Source of the DNA: Zelopaecilomyces penicillatus
Taxonomy: Eukaryota; Ascomycota; Sordariomycetes; Hypocreales; Pseudodiploosporaceae
Reading direction: 5' to 3'
NCBI GenBank assembly: GCA_005765155.1
Contig: VCCP01000002.1
Location: 2,418,001-2,482,000, forward strand
Length of the DNA: 64,000 bases
Below, one piece after another: positions 11,314 through 25,099 of this stretch. How positions within the stretch are numbered: the first letter of the stretch is position 1; each line of letters starts with the position of its first letter. Under the pieces are notes generated by a model. The model was not told where the DNA came from. It ran no database searches and worked only from the letters and a program-made list of their open reading frames with translations. Both the position numbers and the translations under genes were made by a program.

Positions 11314-14300
11314 ATTTTTAATAATATTATTGTTTAATCTATTAATAAGTAAATTAAATTAATCTTATATTTAATATATATTATTAAAATAATTATTACT
11401 ATTATATTAAATTTGATCTTTTAATTATAAAACCTTATTATTTTAATATTAATATAAATAATTTATTTAAAATAAGAATATAAACTTATTTAATCTTTTG
11501 TTAAATAATAAATTAGATTTCTTTTATTTTAAACTTTTATTCTTTTATATATATTAAGATCTTATTTTTTAAATTATATTAATTTAAATTTAATATATAA
11601 TCTTTTTAATAATCTTTATATAATATATTAATTATTAATATATAATAATATATCCTTAATCTTTTAATAATATATATTAAATTTAAATATTATTTAATAT
11701 TTAATTTATCTTTTATTATTATTTAAATTCTTTAATATTTTTACTATTAATATTAATATTAATATCTTTATTATCTTTATTTTAATAATATATATAGTTA
11801 TTTTATATTTCTTTTATTTTAATAATAATATTAATTATCCTTTTAATAAATACTATTATTAAATCTTAATTATAATATATTATAAAAAAATCTATATTTA
11901 TTAATTTAATTTATTATAAAAAAGTATATATCTTAATTAATTTTAAGAATTTATTTATTCTTTTTTATAAAAGATATTCTTTAGTTTATAATTTATTTAA
12001 TTTATTTATTAATTATATAATCTTATTTTAATAAAGTATTATATATATTTTAATTTAATATAAAGATATAAATTATTTATTATAGATTTTTATTTTACTA
12101 TTATTATTATTATTTAAATTATTAATTACTTTATTTATAAATTATTAATTATTTATTTATTTTATTAAATATATAAACTAATTTAATTATTTAAATACTA
12201 TTTATCTTATAATACTTCTATATTATTATATTATAAAATAATTTAATTTTAATTAATATTATTTATTATACTTATTATTTTTTATAAATATAATTTAAAT
12301 ATTCTATTAAATTTATACTTTTTTATATATAGAAATTTAATTTATTAAAGAATTTATTTAAATAATTATAAATTTAATCTAATTATTAATTAATTATATT
12401 AAACTTTATAATTTTAATTATTTAAAATAGTTTTAATATTTATTTTTTAATATTAATATTTTAATAATAATATTTTTTTAAATATTTTATAAATAATGGC
12501 TTTTTAATAATATTAATTTTATTTATTTTAAATTATATTTATAATATTATAATTTGTATTTTAAGAAATCTTTTAATATTTTAATATTTTAATATTTTAA
12601 TATTATTATTATATTAATTTATTAATATAATATCTTATTCTAATATAATTACAAAGAATTTAATTAAATTATTTTAATATAAAATAAATAAATTATATTA
12701 TTTTAAATATAATTGATAAAAAGATTTTTATTATTTTAAATTATATTATCTATAAATTATATTATCTTTAATCTATTAAATAACCTTTTTAATCTAGAAT
12801 TAAATCTTTAAATCTTTAAATATTTAATTTATTATAATATACTATTATAATTTCTTATAATAATTTATTATCTATTTTATTATATATATAATTAATTATA
12901 TTCTTAATTATTTATTTAAATAATATTTAAAGTTATTTATTTAATAAATTAATAAAAGATATTATATTATTATTATTATAAAAGCCTTATATTAATAATT
13001 TATTATAAAGATATATTATATTTTAATTATATATTTTATTTAAGCTTAAAAAGAAAAATTTGTTTTTCAATAAACATTTGTTTTTAATTAATAATAATAA
13101 TAATAATAATATAATCTTATTATTTATAAAACAAAAGGGATATTTATAATAATACCTTAAAGAGAATATAATTAAGCTTAAAAATACTTTATTTATTAAT
13201 ATTAAATAATATAATAATTCTTTTTTATTTTCCTTTATTTTAAATTTTTTTTTTAATTAGCTATTTTTATAAATTATTCATAATATTATTTAATTATTAG
13301 CTTTTTTAAATAATAACAACCTTATTATTAATATAATATTATATTAAAATCCTATTCATAATTATTTATTTTAATTTAATAATCTAATATAATTATTATT
13401 TTATTTAATATTAATAAAAATAAATAAATATATTATATTTAAAAATTCCTTTTAAGTATTTTAAAATAGTTAATTAATTACTTCTATTAATAAAAAGATA
13501 AGATATTTATAATAATTTATTAATATAACTAGTTTTATTAAGTATTTTATTTATCTTTATAATCTTAATAATTATATTTATTATATTTAATATAGATTTA
13601 TAGATTCTAGATATTAATTATATTATATTTTCAAATAATAAATAAATTTATCCTTTTTTTTAATTTAATTTAAAGAGAAATAAAATAACAGATTATATTA
13701 AATTTTAATAAATAAATTATATTAATTAATAATATTTAATAATATATTAAATCTTTTAATATATATCTTATAAATATTAATTATATATAAATACTTTATT
13801 TATATATAATTAATAATATATTTAATAGTTAATATTTTATTATTTATATTTTAATATTTATTTTAATAATAGATATATTATTTATAAATTAGATTATTAA
13901 AAGAGTTTATTAAATAAAATAAATTAATCTTTTTTAATAATAATTATATAAGAATAAAGATTAAATAATTATTATAAGTAATTATTATTTATTATTATAT
14001 CTAAGAAGAATATCTTTATTCTTTTATTTAATTTAATATTTTAATTATTTAATTATTTAATTAAATAAATAAAGGAATAAATAATTTAATATTAAACCTT
14101 TAGAATATATATAATATCTAATAATTTAATAATTATAATATTTTTAACACTTTTATAATATTAAAGCTTAATAATCTTAATAATCTTAAATTATTTAAAT
14201 TAAAAATTATTTAAATTATTATATTTTAATAATAAGATTTATATTTAAATTAAGTTTTTTTTTAAATAAAAGATTAATAAAGTTGTAATAATTAATAGCC

Positions 14301-14697
14301 TATTAAATTATATATTATAATTTAATATTTAAATACTTCAATATATTTTAATAAAAATATAAAGATTAATATTATAATAATATAAAAATGTTTATTAATA
14401 TATAAGAAATTATAAAAGTATTTTAATTAAATTATAAATAAAATATAATATATATTATTTTAATAATATATATATAGGTTTTAATATATAATATATAATT
14501 AAACTAATTTAGCTTTTATATATAAATATATATATATTTAAAATTAAAATCTAATATATTATATCCAACTCTATAAATGCTATAATTTAAGAGATCTAAA
14601 TATCTATATTAAAATACCTTTAGCTGTTAATAGAATAGCGGTTTACCTATAAAAAGATTAACTAATAGCGGAATGTATCAGACCTTGCGATGCACAT

Positions 14698-14725
14698 CAC
14701 GTGTATCAATCAATATTATCACGTG
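14698..14725. promoter_or_regulatory. Two CACGTG E-boxes upstream of rsc8
   Basis: ATCACGTG occurs at 14,696-14,703 and again at 14,718-14,725. The CACGTG cores start 22 bp apart, about two helical turns, and lie about 260-290 bp before the start codon. CACGTG is the core site of fungal bHLH factors such as Cbf1 and Pho4 types. The regulatory role is inferred. Confidence 0.45.
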
Positions 14726-14987
14726 TTTAGATCGCGTCACGGAGGATTAAGTCTTATGTATCTCCTAGACAGCCATCTACGGACGATTAGTGTCACGCAC
14801 CTCTCTTGCCAAAAATTCTGCTGATATCGTTACTGCGTTCAAATTCATTTATCATCCTGACACTCAGCCATTCGGTGCTGTTCAAGAACGAGCTGCGCAC
14901 TTGTCCTTTGTCAGTCGTGTTTCCTCTGTATTTTTGAGGTGGCGCGCGACGTGCCATTACACTCACTCCGTCTCGTCAATCGGCGCA

Positions 14988-17163
14988 ATGGATGAGACTG
15001 GGGCATACAACTCCTCGGGCGGCGCAACGTCGCCGACCAATCCAATCGTGTCACTGCCATCTGCCCAGCAGCAAGCTAGCATAGGTGATAAGCAAGGTAT
15101 TTTCGATGAACGCCACTTCGTTATCAATGGCTGAAATAACTGACATGGAGATTGCGCCAGATGTTCAAATGTCGGAAGGTTCGATAAGCGATGTCAATGT
15201 CAAGCAAGATATGGCAACCTCAGTCCCAGGTGCCGTACTGGTTGAACAGCTTCATACGCAAATAGGCCCGTCAGTGGACGCCATTGCACACACTGATGCC
15301 GTGATGGGTGACGTGGACGAGTCGAAAGGGGTCATTGATTCGACCGATGGACCTCCTGCAGATGATGGTGGACATTCCGCGAAATCCAAGGACACGATCG
15401 AACCTGTTGCAAGGGAGCACCTCGTTTCTCAAACACATGCCATCGTCCTGCCAAGTTACAGCACTTGGTTTGATATGAACAACATCCACGATATCGAACG
15501 CAAAGCAATGGCCGAGTTCTTTAATAACAGGAATAGAAGCAAAACTCCGGCTGTTTACAAGGATTATCGTGACTTTATGATCAACACTTACCGTCTAAAT
15601 CCTATCGAGTATTTGACAGTGACAGCATGCCGCCGAAACCTGGCTGGTGATGTATGCGCCATCATGAGAGTGCATGCCTTTTTGGAGCAATGGGGCTTGA
15701 TCAACTATCAAGTATAGTATATCTTAGGCTATATCATTGAAATTCTCACTAACATGTCGGATCAGGTGGACGCCGAGCAACGACCGTCACAGGTCGGGCC
15801 CCCATTTACTGGACATTTCAAGATAATTTGTGACACTCCCCGTGGCCTTCAGCCTTGGCAACCCTCTACAGATTCTGTGATATTAGAGGGCAAGAAAAAC
15901 CATGACACAGATAACAAAGCGAGCGCAACCGTTCCTAGCAAGAATGAACTGAACTTGGAAATCGGAAGGAATATATATGAGGCTAGTGCCAAGGGGTCTG
16001 TGATGAAACCTGATGGTAAACCAAACGGCGAAATCCCTGCGGCAAATGGCACGTCCATCACCGACGATGCAGCCCAACAACCTACCTCAAAGGTGAACTG
16101 TCATCAGTGTGGGAACGATTGCACACGTATCTACTACCATAGCACACAAACAGATACAAGCTCCAAATTAAAGTACGATCTGTGTCCCAACTGCTTTACC
16201 GAGGGGCGGTTACCCGCAAACCATACATCAAGCATGTATTCGAAAATGGAAAACCCGGCATATACCTCCATACTAGATCGCGATGCGACATGGACTGACG
16301 CCGAACTATTGCGTCTTCTTGAAGGATTAGAGCGCTTTGATGACGACTGGGGGGAAATCGCCGATCATGTGGAAACACGAACACGGGAAGAATGTGTTTT
16401 GCAGTTTCTACAGCTGGATATAGAAGAGAAATATCTGGACTCAGAGGTATCCATCCATGCGCCCACTGGAATGTCAATGCTTGGCTCTCAACAAGGGCAT
16501 CTCCCCTTCAGTCAAGTTGATAATCCAGTGATGTCAGTTGTCGGGTTCCTTGCAAGCCTTGCGGATCCCGCCAGCACGGCGGCGGCGGCCAACAGATCTG
16601 CGGACGAGTTGAAGCGTAGCCTACGTAGGCAACTCGACCGCGGGGATCACGCAAGGGATCAAAACCTCTCTGGTGGCAAGGACGAGTTTGACAGTGACGG
16701 GAACTCGATGGACGTGAATTTACGACAAGCAAGCTCTACCAATAATCGAAACGCACTAGCGTCCATACCCTTGGCATCGATTGGAGCACGCGCAGCAGGC
16801 TTTGCATCACACGAAGAACGGGAAATGACACGATTGGTTTCAGCTGCCGCGAATATGTCTCTTCAAAAGCTAGAATTAAAACTCAAATATTTCAACGAAA
16901 TGGAGACAGTGTTACGAGAGGAACGACGAGAGTTAGAGCGAGCTCGACAACAACTATTCCTTGATAGGCTATCCTTCAGGCGACGGGTAAGAGAGGCGCA
17001 GGATGCATTGAAGGCAGCTGCAAGGACCGGGGGTGAACAAGGGTCGCAGTTTGCGCAAGACATGGCACTGGATTGCACAAAACTGAGCTTTCGGGCGGTA
17101 GCAGGAGGACAGCTCACGCAAAGACCAACAAGTAATGCTGATCACAAGAGCTATGAAGCATAA
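14988..17163 (+). CDS. rsc8: RSC8/SWI3/Ssr2-type SWI/SNF-RSC complex subunit (SWIRM, zinc finger, SANT)
   Basis: Three exons give 685 residues: 14,988-15,096, 15,161-15,711 and 15,766-17,163. A SWIRM domain covers about residues 130-222, ending in the family signature NYQVDAEQRPSQVGPPFTGH, which spans intron 2 exactly in frame. A ZZ-like zinc finger has Cys at 332, 335, 339, 360 and 363. A SANT domain (WTDAELLRLLEGLERF...DDW) covers about 394-438. Residues 569-639 are a charged helix rich in Glu and Arg that fits the dimerising coiled coil. In yeast this protein is a core scaffold of nuclear nucleosome-remodelling complexes. ATG 14,988 is chosen because the same frame enters intron 1 cleanly; the N-terminus is low-complexity and less certain. 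The frame has no stops, so the gene looks intact although AT-rich DNA begins about 400 bp upstream and 240 bp downstream. Ssr2 (S. pombe) is the same family. Confidence 0.9.
15097..15160 (+). other. rsc8: rsc8 intron 1 (64 bp; alternative donor at 15,085)
   Basis: The donor is GTATTT, the branch ACTGAC lies near 15,138-15,143 and the acceptor CAG is at 15,158-15,160. A second GT at 15,085 has the same phase and would give a 76-bp intron, removing four residues. Both keep the frame. Confidence 0.6.
15712..15765 (+). other. rsc8: rsc8 intron 2 (54 bp)
   Basis: The donor is GTATAG, the branch ACTAAC lies at about 15,748-15,753 and the acceptor CAG ends at 15,765. It is phase 0. Removing it joins the SWIRM end to the conserved VDAEQRPSQVGPPF stretch. 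Confidence 0.9.
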
Positions 17164-17400
17164 CATGGTACATGTTGGGAGTACAGCATTGTCGTAGTGC
17201 GCAATCCACGACGTTACGGTGCTTAGAGTACTGTGCGGAGCGCCCAAATCAAGGCTGGTAGCACACAGCTGGTACTTGAAGTTTGTGGCTTGTCTGTATG
17301 GAATAATTAGGAGTAATAGTATTTGCATTATAAAGACGCTGCTACTAGGACAAATCATGCCATACCCTACCTTTCTATGATGTTGGATAAATTCCTAAGG
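17164..17400 (+). other. rsc8 3' flank and islet edge
   Basis: This GC-normal non-coding sequence falls gradually to AT-rich by about 17,400 and holds no further gene. It probably includes the rsc8 3' UTR; ATAAT and TAATTAG stretches could serve as poly(A) signals, but none is decisive. Confidence 0.5.
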
Positions 17401-17511
17401 ATAAATATAATGAAAGGGGAATTTGATAGCAGATATATAAGGGTATTCTAAGTAATAGTTCAGTTATATAGATAATAGATTAAGGAATTATAATCTGGTA
17501 AAAAAGAAATT

Positions 17512-17561
17512 AATAAATATAAATAATTAATAAATATAAATAATTAATAAATATAAATAAT
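17512..17561 (+). repeat. 17-bp tandem repeat, three copies
   Basis: The unit AATAAATATAAATAATT occurs at 17,512, 17,529 and 17,546, then degrades into TAAATAAATA-type simple sequence to about 17,660. Confidence 0.85.
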
Positions 17562-20500
17562 AAATATATATAAATAATAAATAAATAAATATAAATAATA
17601 AAAAAATATAATTAATAAATAAATATAATTAATAAATAAATATAATAAATAAATAAATATTATTAATATAATTATATTATTAATAATAAAATTAAAATTA
17701 AAAATATATATAAAAATTTATTTTTAAATTCTTATAAAAAATAATATTTATTAATATAGTCTTTATATAAGATATATTTAAATAATTAATTAAAAGATAT
17801 ATTATTTAATTAGCTTAAATATACTTATATATACTTATATATTTAAAATAATAACATATCTTAATAATATATTAATAAATAATATATATTTATTTATTAA
17901 TATTATATTAATTTAATATATATATATATATAAATTAATAATATTATAATATATTATTTTTATAATTATTTAAATTTTATAATATATTATTTAAACTTAA
18001 TAATATAAATACTTAAATCTATAAATAATAAAATTATTATTAAAAGTATTATTAAAAAGAGGAGATTATATTTATACATATATATTAGTAAAAGCTATTA
18101 TTTAAAATTTATTATTTTTTCTTTTTATTAAGTTATTTCTTTTTAAAAATAAGATTATATTTAATTTATTAATATAATTTTAATAGGCCTTAATTTAATA
18201 TAGAAATATATTAATATATATTATAAGCTTTTTAAATATTATTAATCTTATATAAATATAAAATATTTTTAATTAATATACTTTTTTAAGAATCTTTTTT
18301 TAATACTTTAAAACCTGTTTTAAAGTATTAATAAAAGTCTTTTCATATATATTATTAATTTTCTTTTTTATTAATTTAAATACTTTTTAATATACTTTAT
18401 TATTTATAATAAAATAAAAAAAGCTATTTAAAGCTATTTAATATTATTTAATATTATTAAAGGCTATATATAAGGCTATATAATAAGCTAATTATTATTA
18501 TCTTCTAATATATTTTATTAATTATTTATATATTAATATATAATATATAAAATCTAATTATAAAGCTTTTTATTATATAATGTTATATAAAATAATAATA
18601 ACATTGAAAAGATATTATATTTACTTTTTTATAATATTAATTATTATATATATTATATAATTTTTTATATATATTTTAATAAATTAATATTATTATTATT
18701 ATTTTTATTTTTATCTTTAAAAGATCTTATATTAAAATTAATAAAGCTATTATTTTTTATTCTATATAAGATATTTAATAGATTATTAAAAATCTTTAAT
18801 TATTATATTTTTAAGCGTTTTATATATTAATAAAGAGCTTTATATATTATTAATAATTAATATTATTATTTATTTTAAGGTTTTTTTCTTTTATTTAATT
18901 TTGTTAATAGATATTATAAAATATTAAGCTTATAATAAATTATTTTAATAGTCTTATAAATTTATTTAGCTTTTTTTTATTTATTAACTTATAAATATAT
19001 ATTATATAATTAATAATAAAGTTATAATTATATATTTTAAATATAAAGGCTATTATAAGTATATAAGTTATTTAAAAAATATCTTTATAAATTAATAAGC
19101 TTAATAAATTAAAATAATATATATATATATTAAAGTATATTTATAGCTATCTAGAAATATACTTTCTTTAATAATAATAAGATATAAGCTTGATTTATTA
19201 TTTATTATTTTATATTATTTATTAAGGAATTATTTTATTATTAATTTATTTATTAATAGAAAAAGCCTTATTTATTAAAGCTATTTATAATATTATAAAC
19301 TATAAATATTATATTATAAATTAATAAAAAAAAATTAAAAATTAAAAAATAAAAATATAAGATTATCTTTTAAAAAGAATTTCTAAAAGGCCCTTTAATA
19401 TATTATTACTAAGAGTATAATATATTAATATTTAAGGCTATAATATATATATTAAATAAGAAAAAAAATTATAATAATAATATTAAAAAAAAAAAAGAAT
19501 TATAATGATACTATTAAATATAATATAATATTTAATAAATTATATTATAGTATATTTATAAAGCTATTAATAATTAAAAGATAATAAATCTTATTTAATT
19601 TTTTTTATTAATTTAAAAGTTTTAAAATTAATATATAATATTAATTAGCTTTTTAAAGCTTATTATTATAATTAAATTATTCTTTAAAATTAAGATTAAA
19701 GTATTATATAATAAAAGATATTTTTTAATATAAATATTAAAATAATAAGATTAATTAAATATAATTATTATAATATAAAATCTTAATTTAGATTTAATAA
19801 AATATATAGCTTTATTAATATTAATCTTTATTTAATATTTTATAAAAAGGATTTTAAAAATAAATTAAAAAGAAATAAATTTATTTATAATATTTATTAT
19901 ATTAATAAATATTATTAAAAAAAATTATTTAAATTAAACGTTTTAAGCTATTATATATATATTAATTAAATAATTATAATTTAAATATCTTTATAATAAT
20001 AATTAAATTAGATTTTATATTTATATTTATTTTAGAATTTAAGAATATTAATTTAATATTTAAAAATAATCTCTTTAAAATATTTAAAGAATAATTTAAT
20101 ATAAAAGAAATGTTTATAATTCATAAGAATAGTTTAAATAGCTTTAAAATAAAAGAATATTTTTTTTTAAATACTTATAAAAGATATAGAATATAATATA
20201 AATATTAATTAATTTTGATATAAAAGACTTATTTTAAATTTTAAATATTTTAAATATTTTTAAATTAATTAAAAGTTTTATTTTTAATTAATTATTTAAA
20301 GGCTTTATATAAATATTATATTAATAAATAAATATAATAATATAATATTAATTAAGAATAAATAATTATTTAATATAATAATATTAAGATATTATAAAAG
20401 AATTAATATTAATATAATTAATATAATTTATATATTTAATAAAATAAATAATAAAATATATTATAAATAAAATAATTAATAATTTAAATAATAAAGATAA

Positions 20501-23500
20501 TTAATTATAAATCTATAATAAATAAATTAAATCTTTATATTAAATTAAAATATATGTTAAATTTATTAAAATAAGATATATAATTAATTAATAGATTAAT
20601 TAATTAAATTTAAAGTTTAATAATTTCTTTTATAATAAAAATTAAATAAGTTTTTCATATTAATTAATATTTACACTTTTTATAATAAATTAAATTAATT
20701 AATATTATAATATTATATTTAAAAAAAAAATATCTATTAAAAAGATAATTAATATTTTTATTAAAATAAAAGAAATATAAGATTTATTAAATATTATTAA
20801 TATTATTAATAAATACTTAAATATTAAATATTAAATAATTATATTTATTATTAAAATAAAGATAATAAAGATATTAATATTAAAAATAAAAAAGCTAAAA
20901 GATATAAATAATAATAAAGAATAATGAAATATTAAATTCTAATAATTTATATTTATTTTAATTATTATAATTTATATTTTATAAAAAGAATATATTAACT
21001 TATATTAAATGTTTTAATAATAATAAATTATATATAAATTATAAATATATATAATATATTATTATTAAATCTTTTAATATAAATTAATATATTCTCTTTA
21101 TAAATTATATTAAAATAATAAGAAATATAAATAAAATAATTAAAATTTAATAGAAATAAAAATAAAGATATTTAAATAATTATAATAGATATAAATATTA
21201 TATTATATTATAAAAGAGTATTAATATAATAAAGGATTATATAAAAATAATAAACAATAAATTAATTAAAATCTTAAATTTATCTTTAAATATTCTAAGA
21301 AAATATTTATTTAAATTTAATAAATAATTATAATATTAAATATCTAAAAGAATAATTTATTATAAAATTAATTAAATTAAATAAAAAAAATTATATATAT
21401 TTAATAAATTCTATTAAAGCTAATATAATTATAAATTTAATTAAAACTTATAATATATAATATAATTAAAAAATAATAAAGTTATATAATAGAGATAAGA
21501 TAAAATTTAATTTTATAAAAGATTAATAAAATAAAGAATTATTAATATAATTATATTTTTTAAATATTAAAGATAATAAATTTATTAATATTATAATAAA
21601 TAAGCTTCATAAATAAAAATATATAAATTAAATAAAATAATTAATATCTTTTAATTATTTTATATTTATTATTTAATAAATAATAAATAATAAATAATAA
21701 ATAAAAAAAAAAATAATTTAAAATCTAAAATAATTAAATAAGACTATAATATTAATAGGATTTAAGAATAAGTTAATCTTTAAATAATAATTTATAGATT
21801 AAAGATTATATTCTTAAAAAGATTTTATTAAAATATATATTAATAATATAATTATATTTAATAATATCTTTAAATAATATTTATTTATTTTAATTAATAT
21901 AAATTAAATATTTATTATATTTTAAAGAAAATAAATCTTATATTTTATGTATTATTATAACTTTTAATAATATATAATAAATATTATAAAATATTATAAA
22001 AAAATTTATTTAATAAATAATAATAAATAAATTTAATAATATATAAGAAAAGAATATATTTTTTTAATAATAGATTTAAGGTTTAATTTAAAAAAGGAAT
22101 ATATAAAAGATTATAATTTTATTAAATAATTAAATTATAAAGGTATAAAATAAAAAATAAAGAATTAAGAAAAAAAAAATTGATTTATAATAAAAAAGAA
22201 TTATTAAATTATTTTAAATTAAATAATATAAAAAGAATATAAGATTTATAAAATTATATAATAATAATATTAATAAAGATATATAATTAAAACCTTTATA
22301 TAAGATTATATAAAATAAATATAATATTAAAAGATTTAATATTTTATAAAATAATAAATTAAATTTAATAATAAAGATTTTATTAATAAATATATATAAG
22401 AAATATTTAATTAATTAAATAATATTATAAAAAGAATTATAATTAATAATAGTTTTATATAAATTATTTTATATAATAATTATTAACTTTATTATAATAT
22501 ATTTAAAAAGGATATTATAATTATTTAAAAGATATTAAATTATAAGTATTTATTTAATATAATAATAATTATAATTTATAAATAAAATATAAATATAATA
22601 TTAATATTTAAAATAATTTATTAAACTATTAAACTATTAAGCTATTAAATAATAAATTAAAATATAATTAAAATCCTTATTATTATATAATTAATAATTA
22701 AGATATTAAATTTATTTCAAACCTTTTAAAAGGATTTCTTAAAGTATTAAAAAGAAAAAGAAAATTTAATATAATATATTATTTATAGATTAATAAATTA
22801 TTTAAATTAAAACTTTAATTATAAAGTTAATATTAAGATATTATTTAATAAAATTAAATATATTATAAATTAAGATAATTTAAATATTATAATTTTTATT
22901 TAATAATTTAATTAATATCTTATAAAAATATTATTAAATAAATTAATTATAAGATTTAAATCTATTAAATAAATAAAGATACTATAATTAAATTTTAATA
23001 AAATAAATTTTAAAATATTTAATTATAAATAATATTAATATATATTATATATAATAATAATATAAATATAATTAAAAATATAAATAAATTAAATTTAAGA
23101 TAAATAATAATATATATATATAATAATATAATAAATATTAATTATTAAAACAGCTATTATAAAGATAATTATAATAATAAATAAGATTATTTAAAGTAAT
23201 TAAATAAATAGAATTATTAATATATAAATTAGATATATTTATTTATTAAAGAATTTATTAAATTATGTTTATTTTAATTTTATATTTAAAATCTTATAAA
23301 AATAATTAAACAAATAAAATATTAAATACATAAATATAATTAATAAGAAATAAAAAATAAAATAAAAGATAAAAACTTTGAAGAATTATTAAAAAATAAA
23401 TAAATAAATAAATATATTTATAAATTAAATATATAATTAAAGAAGACTTTTTTAAATTAAAATATAAAAAGAAATTATATATATTATATATATTAAGCTT

Positions 23501-25099
23501 AATTATAGATTATAAATAAAAAGAATTATAAATAATTATAAAAGATAATATTTAATAATATTTAATAAAAAAGTAAAAAAAAAAAAAATATTTAAAAAGA
23601 AATTATAAATAATATTATAAAATAAAAAATAAGAATATTTTAAAAAGAAAAGAATAATTATTATTAAAATAATAAAAAAACCAGTTATTAAAATTAGATA
23701 TTTTATAAAAAAAGATTAAAAAAGATATTTAAATCTTATAAAATAAAATAAAATAATTATTAAAAAGAATAATTTTAAAAGAATTTATTAAAAGAATTTA
23801 TATTAATAAAGAATTTAATATTATTAATTAATTAAAAAAATTTAATCTTAAATTAATAAATTATAAAATAATAAAGATATATTATATAAATATATTAATT
23901 TATTATAATATAATATACTTTAAAGTCTTATATATAAAATAAATAAAGATATATTATAATATGTTAATAATTAAAATATAAAGATTATTTAAAATTATTT
24001 AATATACTTATTTTAAAGTTTAAAATAATTAAAATACTTTATAAAGAAAAATAATAATTATAAAATAAGAGTATTATTATTTATATATAAAGAAATTATT
24101 ATTTATAAATAAGAGTTATATATATACTTATTTTTCTTATATATCCTTTTATTTTATATTTATATATTTAATTTATAATATAAGATATTAATACTTTAAA
24201 ATATATAGCTTTATAATAGCCTTATATATATTTTATCTTTAGCTTTAATTTATTTATAATATTATAATCTCTTTTTAATCAATAATATAATTATCTCTTT
24301 TTATTATTTATATTATTATTAATTAAATATTAGATTATTATAAAACTTTTTAAACTTTTATAATTCTTTTATTATAATTATAATAATACTCTTATTAAAT
24401 AAAGCTCTTTTAATATTTATAACCTTAATAATAATAATAAAAAAACTATTTATTATTATATTCTTATATATAATAAAATAGGTATAAAAGCTTTTATAAA
24501 TATAAATATTTAATAGACTTTTATTAAATTAATTAATTATTAATTTAAGATTATAATTTTAATAATAATCAAATTAAATTAAAAATAAATTATTTATATT
24601 ATTATATCTCTTTATATATTTAATTTTATATTATTAAATAAAATTATAAGAAAAGCTTAAAGATATTCTTATTTAATAATATAATTTTAAAGTCTTTAAA
24701 ATAAATAATATTATAAAATTAATAAGCTTTATAAAAATAAGCTTTTTTATTTAAAAGAATATATATAATAATTATTAAAAGCTTTATATAAATAAGCTTT
24801 ATAGCTTTATAATTATATAAGCCTTTATTAAGGCTTTAAAAACAATTAGCTTATAATATTATATTAAATTTATCTTTATTAAGCTTAAAACTATATTATA
24901 AACTTTTTCTTAATATAAAATAATATAAAAGTATTTTCTAAAGATTCTTAATATAAATAATATATAAAATTAATTACTTTAAACTCTATCTTTTTAAAAT
25001 TATTAATATTATTAATTAAAAATCCTTTATAAACTCTATCTTTAATCTTATTAATATAAAAAAAAGATTAGATTTTAATAACTTTATAAATAGCTTAAT

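Larger units (their letters stand above)
5358..14560. other. AT-rich RIP-saturated block without genes
   Basis: The sequence is almost only A and T. Residual C occurs mostly as CpT or CpC and residual G mostly as ApG or GpG; CpA, TpG and CpG are very rare. All frames are full of stops. No gene, tRNA or rRNA can be seen. Recognisable items are a 143-bp direct-repeat pair (10,778-11,313), simple TA/TAA tracts near 7345-7370 and 13,090-13,112, and two copies of GGGCCTGGTTTA (6015, 10,712). It most likely consists of decayed transposons that I could not name. Confidence 0.85.

Noticed and set aside
5358..14560. Mitochondrial origin of the AT-rich DNA
   Set aside because: No mitochondrial genes, tRNAs or rRNAs are visible, stops fill all frames, and the CpA/TpG depletion plus decayed nuclear retroelements point to RIP.
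15085..15134. Separate small genes overlapping at the rsc8 5' end
   Set aside because: The two frames are consecutive exons joined by an intron ending at 15,160.
14561..17399. Inverted repeat around the rsc8 islet (TATCCAAC at 14,562 and GTTGGATA at 17,392)
   Set aside because: Only 8 bases are exact and the extension is poor. It may be chance in AT-rich DNA, unlike the longer CAP arms.
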